Part shown: in pieces, positions 1 to 6,620 of the stretch
Position numbering within the stretch: position 1 is the first letter of the stretch
Layout: each line of letters starts with the position of its first letter
Source of the DNA: Prevotellaceae bacterium
Lineage (GTDB): Bacteria; Bacteroidota; Bacteroidia; Bacteroidales; UBA932
Direction: 5' to 3'
DNA length: 6,620 nucleotides
NCBI GenBank assembly: GCA_031264645.1
Contig: JAISDR010000285.1
Span: forward strand, 1 to 6,620
Notes under the pieces: generated by a model
Seen by the model: only the letters and a program-made list of their open reading frames with translations
Database searches by the model: none
What the model was told of the DNA's origin: nothing
Position numbers and translations under genes: made by a program

Positions 1-58
1 TAACAGTCTAATATACAGGATTAACACATTTAAAACAGTTATAATTTTTATTTCCGTG

Positions 59-88
59 TTTCGTATAATAAAATTAATACTATCTTTG
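59..88 (+). promoter_or_regulatory. Probable Bacteroidota-type promoter for the DUF2007 gene
   Basis: TATCTTTG at 81-88 matches the Bacteroidota -7 consensus TAnnTTTG exactly. A TTTCG stretch at 59-63 lies where the -33 TTTG/TTG element is expected, but it is imperfect. Transcription would start near 93-96, leaving a leader of about 20 nt before the ATG at 113. The call rests on consensus and spacing only. Confidence 0.55.
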
Positions 89-112
89 AACAGGATTTTT
101 AATTAGTTAGTC

Positions 113-343
113 ATGGATGACAGTAAAACAGCAGTTTTGATGGTATTCCACAGTATACCTCAAGCGAAAATAGTAAAAGGCTTACTTGAAGCAAACGAAA
201 TACGTTGTTTTTTATCTACAGAAGCCACGATATTTGGAACCTTCTTTTCCAACGATAACAGCATAAAACTGTACGTTATGGAAGAAGATTACGCTGCGGC
301 AAAGGAACTTTTGACGGGCTCGTGGCAGGATGAATCGGCATAA
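113..343 (+). CDS. DUF2007 family small protein (putative signal-transducing protein)
   Basis: A 76-residue cytosolic protein with no signal peptide or membrane segment. The pattern fits the DUF2007 family: an N-terminal beta strand (residues 7-12), then a helix in which the protein follows changes along 'QAKIVKGLLEANEI', a middle loop, and a C-terminal strand plus helix ('IKLYVMEEDYAAAKELL', about 51-67). Family members are short, often annotated as 'putative signal transducing protein', and have a ferredoxin-like fold. Their biochemical role is not established, so none is assigned here. The ATG at 113 is the first in frame after a promoter-like element at 81-88. The gene stands alone and converges on metY, with a shared hairpin between them. 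Family assignment is from sequence pattern and length, not from a search. Confidence 0.75.
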   Translation: MDDSKTAVLMVFHSIPQAKIVKGLLEANEIRCFLSTEATIFGTFFSNDNSIKLYVMEEDYAAAKELLTGSWQDESA

Positions 344-370
344 ATTCGGATAACATTTTTATGCCGTATC

Positions 371-409
371 AAAAAAAATGCAGCCGAAAAATGACTTAAT
401 CGGCTGCAT
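371..409 (-). terminator. Intrinsic terminator of metY
   Basis: A perfect 10-bp stem (378-387 with 400-409, arm ATGCAGCCGA) encloses a 12-nt loop. Read on the minus strand it is followed at once by a run of eight T (378-371), the classic form of an intrinsic terminator about 30 nt past the metY stop codon. On the plus strand the hairpin is followed only by GTTAAAAATT, so it would be a poor terminator for the DUF2007 gene, although A-rich DNA on both sides may allow some bidirectional activity. Confidence 0.88.
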
Positions 410-440
410 GTTAAAAATTAACGTAAAAAAAGGATGTACG

Positions 441-1766
<1,326 letters not shown>

Positions 1767-1778
1767 TTAATATATTAT

Positions 1779-1811
1779 AAAAACAAAAATCCGGCGTTTC
1801 CGCCGGATTTT
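1779..1811 (-). terminator. Intrinsic terminator in the metY leader (attenuator)
   Basis: On the minus strand an 11-bp stem (1811-1801 with 1796-1786; GC-rich core TCCGGCG/CGCCGGA) closes a GAAA tetraloop at 1800-1797. It is followed by a U-rich tail through 1779 (TTTTT then G then TTTTT, part of it in the stem). It lies 37 nt upstream of the metY start and downstream of metY's own promoter, so it would stop transcription before the gene unless disrupted. No upstream gene needs this terminator, since the SPOR gene ends more than 300 bp away with a metY promoter in between. The hairpin is very strong against the surrounding AT-rich DNA. Confidence 0.85.
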
Positions 1812-1857
1812 CTCTTATTTTTTACTCATTTTTACAGCAATAAAGATACAGTCCGGC
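1802..1857 (-). promoter_or_regulatory. Candidate antiterminator pairing in the metY leader
   Basis: GCCGGA at 1857-1852 (transcript order) is identical to the core of the terminator 3' arm at 1795-1790. It is perfectly complementary to UCCGGC at 1807-1802 in the terminator 5' arm: 6 bp plus one flanking G-U pair. Forming this pairing removes the terminator stem. The segment covers codons 27-29 of the leader peptide. A ribosome waiting at codons 16-23 would leave it free, while one that reaches the stop codon would sit at or over its 3' edge. The pairing is short, so it is plausible rather than proven. Confidence 0.5.
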
Positions 1858-1936
1858 ATATACAAAAACACATACACATGGCTGCCATGCATCCACTGTG
1901 TTTCTCATTTACCTTATATATCTCTATCTTTCTCAT
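1832..1936 (-). CDS. Cys/Met-rich leader peptide of metY (34 aa)
   Basis: This small frame starts at the first AUG after the predicted transcription start, about 24 nt in, and ends with TAA at 1834-1832, 20 nt before the terminator hairpin. Residues 15-27 read GCMAAMCMCFCIC, so of the twelve residues 16-27 five are Cys and three are Met. That is far above the normal frequency of these two rare amino acids. The N-terminal half (MRKIEIYKVNEKHSG) is ordinary and the C-terminal end is VSLLL. In classic attenuation the leader peptide is enriched in the amino acid made by the operon, and metY makes the precursor of Met, feeding Cys as well through transsulfuration. No start-deciding Shine-Dalgarno site is seen, which is normal for Bacteroidota. 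The peptide probably has no function of its own; its translation is the signal. A small metal-binding protein is a less likely alternative. Confidence 0.7.
   Translation of the reverse strand: MRKIEIYKVNEKHSGCMAAMCMCFCICRTVSLLL
1874..1892 (-). other. RNA hairpin inside the Cys/Met codon run
   Basis: CATGG and CCATG (1889-1885 and 1881-1877) form a perfect 5-bp stem with a CAG loop. Two G-U pairs and one A-U pair extend it to 8 bp spanning 1892-1874. It overlaps codons 15-21 of the leader peptide. In attenuators an early hairpin of this kind pauses RNA polymerase so that a ribosome can catch up, and translation through it releases the pause. That role is inferred from position only. Confidence 0.4.
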
Positions 1937-1964
1937 TAACAAAAAAAATCTTTATACCAACGCG

Positions 1965-1994
1965 CAAAAGTAACTAAATAAATTTATCCGGCAA
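1965..1994 (-). promoter_or_regulatory. Bacteroidota-type promoter of metY
   Basis: On the minus strand TTG (1994-1992) is followed by exactly 19 nt and then TACTTTTG (1972-1965), matching the Bacteroidota primary-sigma pattern of TTG, about 19 nt, TAnnTTTG. Transcription would start near 1958-1960, about 24 nt ahead of the leader-peptide AUG. It is the best promoter match in the window. The rest of the gap upstream (1995-2077) is AT-rich, and I see no gene or other clear site in it. Confidence 0.75.
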
Positions 1995-2077
1995 CATTTT
2001 TTTTACATTTTTTCTTATGATTAATCATTCCGCCTGCTGTTAAAACAATATAACTGTCTTGTTATTAATATAAAAGC

Positions 2078-2119
2078 ATTAGATTATCTCTAATAAAATT
2101 TCTGTAAAAAAATTTTATT
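2078..2119 (-). terminator. AT-rich inverted repeats after the SPOR gene, possible weak terminator
   Basis: A perfect 10-bp A/T-only inverted repeat (2092-2101 with 2110-2119, arm AATAAAATTT) overlaps the end of the SPOR gene. It is followed on the minus strand by a second 6-bp stem, ATTAGA/TCTAAT (2094-2089 with 2083-2078), and then GCTTTTATATT. The two stems share bases and cannot both form. Neither has a GC-rich core, so intrinsic termination would be weak. They are recorded because the region otherwise has no terminator for the SPOR gene. Confidence 0.35.
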
Positions 2120-2583
2120 TACCTCTTAAAAATCCACGCATCTTCGGGACAGTAACTCAAGTTCAGCATGTTTCTGAGCGCTGTTTCCGCTTCCTGCAAA
2201 GTTTCGAAGGAAACAGCCGACACATGAGTTAAACCGCCATAATTGAACAGCACGGGATTGTACCCGTTTGACTTGAATAAACTGGACATGTTGTCGGCGT
2301 TAGGTTTTTCTTCAAAAGCGCCTACTATAATATGGTAGGGTTTTGGCGCCTGATTTTTCGCCTGTTCTTTTTCCATCGCCACCAGCTCCTCGTATTTAAT
2401 CCGTTCGGCATTACGAATGCTGTCCAGATTTTCCTTGTCGCTTATTTTTTCTTCCGAAACGGCTTTCGACTTGCCCAAAACACTTGTATTAAACCAGTCG
2501 CATCCGGTCAATCCCAATCCTAACAGCAGAAGTATGGCTAACATAACTGTTACGGAAAACGCAATTATTATCTTTTTCATCAT
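2119..2583 (-). CDS. SPOR-domain lipoprotein
   Basis: A 154-residue envelope protein. Residues 1-27 form a lipoprotein signal peptide: MMKK charged start, a long hydrophobic run at 5-24, and the lipobox LTGC with lipidated Cys28. Residues 40-80 are highly charged and probably form a helix or coiled coil linker. Residues about 82-154 match a SPOR domain (YHIIVGAFEEKPNADNM at the start, then beta strands around VSAVSF and a helix 'LQEAETALRNML'). SPOR domains bind glycan strands lacking stem peptides at division septa. The residues after Cys28 are Asp-Trp; Asp at +2 is an inner-membrane retention signal in enterobacteria, but this rule is uncertain in Bacteroidota. The gene stands alone and diverges from the CapA gene. 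The start could be Met1 or Met2 with no change in meaning. The specific role in division is not known. Confidence 0.85.
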   Translation of the reverse strand: MMKKIIIAFSVTVMLAILLLLGLGLTGCDWFNTSVLGKSKAVSEEKISDKENLDSIRNAERIKYEELVAMEKEQAKNQAPKPYHIIVGAFEEKPNADNMSSLFKSNGYNPVLFNYGGLTHVSAVSFETLQEAETALRNMLNLSYCPEDAWIFKR

Positions 2584-2619
2584 TACAATTTTATATCATG
2601 TATAAACAAAAATTTCGGT

Positions 2620-2627
2620 CAAAGGTA
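2620..2627 (-). promoter_or_regulatory. -7 element of the SPOR lipoprotein gene
   Basis: TACCTTTG on the minus strand (2627-2620) matches TAnnTTTG, with the ATG about 37 nt downstream. No clean TTG/TTTG is seen at the expected -33 distance, so this rests on one element. Confidence 0.5.
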
Positions 2628-2649
2628 CGTGATTTTAATTAAATTTGAT

Positions 2650-2683
2650 TACTTTTGTTGGAAAATTTAGTATTTACGATTTG
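2650..2683 (+). promoter_or_regulatory. Candidate promoter of the CapA-family gene
   Basis: TACTTTTG at 2650-2657 is a perfect TAnnTTTG -7 element with no good -33 partner. Alternatively its TTTG (2654-2657) could act as the -33 element for TACGATTTG at 2675-2683, which has one extra base. Either choice would give a leader of roughly 15-45 nt before the ATG at 2704. The minus-strand -7 element of the SPOR gene is only 22 bp away. Confidence 0.4.
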
Positions 2684-2703
2684 TTTTTAACAAAATTAAA
2701 CGG

Positions 2704-3909
2704 ATGAAATATCTTTTACATAACTTATTAACACTTATTTCTGTATTGTTTAGCGGTATAATAACTGCTTCCAGCGACACTGTTTGCACTAATCGTGCCG
2801 ATTATGCAGACGAGAACGCTATAACTCTGATTTTTGCCGGAGATGTAATGCAACACTCGACACAGTTCAACGGAGCGCTCAGGGCTGACGGCGTATACGA
2901 TTTCGAGCCCTGTTTTCAGTATATAAAAGACGAAATACTTTCGGCGGATTTGGCTGTTGCCAATCTCGAAGTCCCTTTAGCCGGCAAACCTTATTCGGGT
3001 TATCCGTCGTTCAGCGGTCCCGACGAAATAGCTATGGATTTGAAAAAGATAGGTTTCGATGTTTTGCTTACTGCAAATAATCATTCGTGCGACAAAGGCT
3101 CGAAAGGCGTGAAAAGAACTGTAGACATACTGGATTCATTCGGCATCGTACATACGGGAATGTTCAGAAATAAGGACGAACGCGCTGAAAAGTACCCGCT
3201 TATCGTTTCGGTAAAAAATTTCAGGATCGCCATACTGAACTATACGTACAGTACTAACGGGATGAGACCTGACCCTTTATTGATCAATATGATTGACAGC
3301 GCGCAGATAATCGAAGATATAAAAACGGCAAAATCATCGGCTCCGGATATAATAATCGCATTCATGCACTGGGGAAATGAGTATGAAAGGCGTCCCAGCG
3401 ACGAACAGAAAAAGCTGACGGAGATGTTTTTCCTCAATGGAGTGAGTCTTGTGATAGGGGCGCATCCGCATGTGATACAGCCAATGGAAAAACGCTATTC
3501 CGCAGATGGAAGATGCGATAAGCTGGTCGCATATTCTCTGGGTAATTTTGTGTCCAACCAGCCATTTCCGAATACCGACGGAGGAGCGATACTGAAACTA
3601 TCGATAGCTAAAGACGGGCAAAATCCCAAGATTACATGGGCAGGATACAATCTTGTCTGGGTCTATAAACCTAAGGAAAACGGGAAAACACGACATTATA
3701 TTCTGCCGGTAGCCGATTATGAAGACAATACCGAAAAGTTGGACGCTTCATTCCTGAAAAATATTAAGTCTTTTGCGAAAAATGCGCGTACTCTGCTGAA
3801 TAAGGAAAACACAGGAATCGGAGAATATAGAATTTTGCCGCATAGAAGGAAAATCGAACGGTTGCAACAGATTGAAACAAGCCCTGTAAAAGTCGAGCAA
3901 ATGAAATAA
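2704..3909 (+). CDS. CapA-family (PGA_cap) metallophosphatase-like protein
   Basis: A 401-residue exported protein with an N-terminal signal sequence (hydrophobic residues 8-22, possible cleavage near ITA-SS). The PGA_cap metallophosphoesterase-like domain covers about 40-310. Landmarks are FAGDVMQH (44-51) with Asp47, NLE (87-89), TANNHSCDKG (123-132) with Asn-His, HWGNEY (222-227) and GAHPHVIQP (252-260). These Asp, Asn and His residues line the two-metal site in this fold. The founding members take part in poly-gamma-glutamate capsule synthesis, but many Bacteroidota carry isolated copies of unknown substrate. No capB/capC-like ligase or transporter gene lies nearby, so capsule synthesis should not be assumed. 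Residues 340-401 are charged and of no recognised type. It is monocistronic: it diverges from the SPOR gene, and atpD downstream has its own promoter-like element. Confidence 0.88.
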   Translation: MKYLLHNLLTLISVLFSGIITASSDTVCTNRADYADENAITLIFAGDVMQHSTQFNGALRADGVYDFEPCFQYIKDEILSADLAVANLEVPLAGKPYSGYPSFSGPDEIAMDLKKIGFDVLLTANNHSCDKGSKGVKRTVDILDSFGIVHTGMFRNKDERAEKYPLIVSVKNFRIAILNYTYSTNGMRPDPLLINMIDSAQIIEDIKTAKSSAPDIIIAFMHWGNEYERRPSDEQKKLTEMFFLNGVSLVIGAHPHVIQPMEKRYSADGRCDKLVAYSLGNFVSNQPFPNTDGGAILKLSIAKDGQNPKITWAGYNLVWVYKPKENGKTRHYILPVADYEDNTEKLDASFLKNIKSFAKNARTLLNKENTGIGEYRILPHRRKIERLQQIETSPVKVEQMK

Positions 3910-3945
3910 ATTAGGATACTATATTTAATTATTTATTATTTTTCT

Positions 3946-3953
3946 TACTTTTG
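3946..3953 (+). promoter_or_regulatory. -7 element upstream of atpD
   Basis: TACTTTTG matches TAnnTTTG 43 bp before the atpD ATG, giving a leader of about 37 nt. At the -33 position there is only a T-rich stretch (3924-3926). No hairpin terminator for the preceding CapA gene is visible in 3910-3945. Confidence 0.55.
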
Positions 3954-3996
3954 TCCGCCGGTTATATTTTGGCAGAGGATAGTAATATATATATAA

Positions 3997-5529
<1,533 letters not shown>

Positions 5530-5555
5530 CGAAGTTTGCTTTAATTTATGGGATT

Positions 5556-6539
5556 ATGTTGAGATTTTGCATTGTTGGCTTATGTCTGGCGGGTTTGCTG
5601 GTTTCGTGCAGAAGCAATCGACCGGATATTTCGAATATCGAGCTGAATCTGGAAATACAGCGGCTCGACAGGGATATTTTTAACTATACCGTCGACAGTC
5701 TGTATAGTAAATACGGGATATTTCTCGACTACTATACCGAAGGCATTCTTGATATAGGAAACTGCAGAGACAGTTCGTTTCTCGAATATCTTGAGGCTTT
5801 CAAAACCGATTCCACAGTTATAAAGTCACGCAGCGATGTAGAAAAACAGTATCCCGACTTGAAGAAGCTTACCGTCAGTCTCACCGAGGCGCTAAAGTAT
5901 TATCATTACTATTTTCCCGACAGGCATATCCCGAAAGTTTACACCTACATTTCGGGATACAATCAGTCACTTATGCTTACGGACAGCGTTCTCGCTATCG
6001 GTTTGGACAAGTATCTGGGAGCGAACTATGAATTTTACGACAGTCTGCAGTTTAACAGATACATGTCGCGGAATATGTATCCCGAAAAGATTGTTTCCGA
6101 CTTTATCGAAACTTTGACAGCCAGCGAATGGGTATTCAATACAAGAAAAAGTAACGACCTGATTTCGAAGATGCTGTTTGAGGGGAAGATTTTTTATGCC
6201 GCAAAAATGATTCTGCCCGACGCAGCCGATTCGCTGATATTCGGATTTACTGCCGACCAGATTCGCTGGTGTAAAAATAACGAAAAAACGATGTGGATAA
6301 CCCTGATTGAAGAGAAACTGCTGTTCTCGACAAACTCTTTCACGATTAGACAACTGACAGAGCTTGCTCCGTTTACTTCTTATTTTACTAAAGAATCCCC
6401 CGGCAGGGCTTGTAACTGGATTGGATATAATATAATAAGGAAATATATGAAAAACAGTCCCGAAACAAGCCTTCGTGAATTGATGGATAACGACGACTAT
6501 CACAAGATATTCGAACAGGCAAAATACAAGCCGAATTAG
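5556..6539 (+). CDS. gldB: GldB-family lipoprotein
   Basis: A lipoprotein of the GldB family, known from Flavobacterium gliding motility, where it is an essential envelope component. Related proteins are common in non-gliding Bacteroidales, and their role there is unclear. From the ATG at 5556 it is 327 residues with a signal peptide ending in lipobox LVSC and Cys18. Family-typical blocks are IQRLDRDIF (34-42), AIGLDKYLGANYEFY (147-161), MYPEKIVSDF (174-183), MLFEGKIFYAAKMILPDAADS (206-226), IRWCKNNEKTMW (236-247), FTKESPGRACNWIGYNIIRKYM (277-298) and a C-terminal AKYKP. The frame stays open to a TTG at 5526 overlapping the atpD stop, but the ATG places the signal peptide at the true N-terminus and is preferred. 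It probably shares the atpD transcript. The symbol reflects family membership, not proven gliding. Confidence 0.87.
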   Translation: MLRFCIVGLCLAGLLVSCRSNRPDISNIELNLEIQRLDRDIFNYTVDSLYSKYGIFLDYYTEGILDIGNCRDSSFLEYLEAFKTDSTVIKSRSDVEKQYPDLKKLTVSLTEALKYYHYYFPDRHIPKVYTYISGYNQSLMLTDSVLAIGLDKYLGANYEFYDSLQFNRYMSRNMYPEKIVSDFIETLTASEWVFNTRKSNDLISKMLFEGKIFYAAKMILPDAADSLIFGFTADQIRWCKNNEKTMWITLIEEKLLFSTNSFTIRQLTELAPFTSYFTKESPGRACNWIGYNIIRKYMKNSPETSLRELMDNDDYHKIFEQAKYKPN

Positions 6540-6555
6540 AGACAGGCTGTTTTTT
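6526..6555 (+). terminator. Possible weak terminator after the gldB-like gene
   Basis: AC-A-AGCC (6526-6532) can pair with GGCTGT (6545-6550), giving 6 bp with one bulged A, followed by a run of T at 6550-6555. It spans the stop codon of the gldB-like gene in the 18-bp gap to convergent sufB. The stem is weak and the call tentative. Confidence 0.35.
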
Positions 6556-6557
6556 GT

Positions 6558-6620
6558 TTATCCGACACTTCCTTCCAGACTGATTTCAAGCAGTTTTTGT
6601 GCTTCTACGGCAAATTCCAT
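6558..6620 (-). CDS. sufB: Fe-S cluster assembly protein SufB, C-terminal end (partial)
   Basis: Only the last 20 codons are in the window. Read on the minus strand from 6620 they give MEFAVEAQKLLEISLEGSVG then TAA (6560-6558). This matches the conserved end of SufB, which in most bacteria reads like LPMEYAVELNRLIxLQMEGSVG. SufB is the scaffold subunit of the SufBCD complex on which Fe-S clusters are built. The ATG at the window edge is the internal Met of that motif, not a start. It is convergent with the gldB-like gene, 18 bp apart. A SufD C-terminus is less likely because of the MEGSVG-like ending. Confidence 0.78.
   Translation of the reverse strand: MEFAVEAQKLLEISLEGSVG

Noticed and set aside
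1..80. Possible gene end or RNA at the left edge
   Set aside because: The DNA is AT-rich, with no coding pattern, tRNA-like fold or hairpin I could support.
3981..3996. TA-dinucleotide run just before the atpD ATG
   Set aside because: It is short, and AT-rich leaders are normal upstream of Bacteroidota genes. I see no reason to call it a functional repeat.
5967..6503. 178-codon minus-strand frame opposite the gldB-like gene
   Set aside because: It is antisense to conserved GldB blocks, has no recognisable domain, and has no promoter or start context.

Overview
The window looks like chromosomal DNA of a Bacteroidota member, probably order Bacteroidales. The evidence is a GldB-family lipoprotein, an F1-ATPase beta subunit with an extra segment after the catalytic P-loop region, a SPOR-domain lipoprotein, very AT-rich intergenic DNA, and several promoter-like TAnnTTTG elements (the -7 box of the Bacteroidota primary sigma factor) in place of a -35/-10 pair. 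No mobile element, CRISPR array, tRNA or rRNA was seen.

Layout. At 113-343 (+) is a small DUF2007 protein. It converges on a minus-strand O-acetylhomoserine sulfhydrylase gene (metY, 441-1742), and a strong hairpin/U-tract between them ends the metY transcript. The 376-bp gap upstream of metY (1743-2118) is not empty. On the minus strand it holds a good promoter (1965-1994), an unannotated 34-residue reading frame crowded with Cys and Met codons (1832-1936), and a textbook intrinsic terminator (1779-1811) placed between that frame and metY. A GCCGGA segment at the end of the small frame can pair with the 5' arm of the terminator. Together these read as a ribosome-mediated transcription attenuator that senses cysteine and/or methionine supply and controls the sulfur-assimilation enzyme. 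This is the most interesting part of the window.

Further right, a SPOR-domain lipoprotein gene (2119-2583, -) and a CapA-family metallophosphatase gene (2704-3909, +) diverge from a short shared promoter region. atpD (3997-5529, +) follows with its own promoter-like element. The usual partner atpC is not downstream. Instead a gldB-like lipoprotein gene (best start 5556, end 6539) sits 26 bp after atpD. The right edge cuts the minus-strand sufB gene, of which only the last 20 codons are visible (6558-6620).

The genes are mostly single transcription units with unrelated housekeeping roles: sulfur amino-acid synthesis, cell-envelope proteins, ATP synthesis and Fe-S cluster assembly. The only likely co-transcribed pair is atpD-gldB. 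MetY and SufB both belong to sulfur metabolism, but nothing in the window links them physically.
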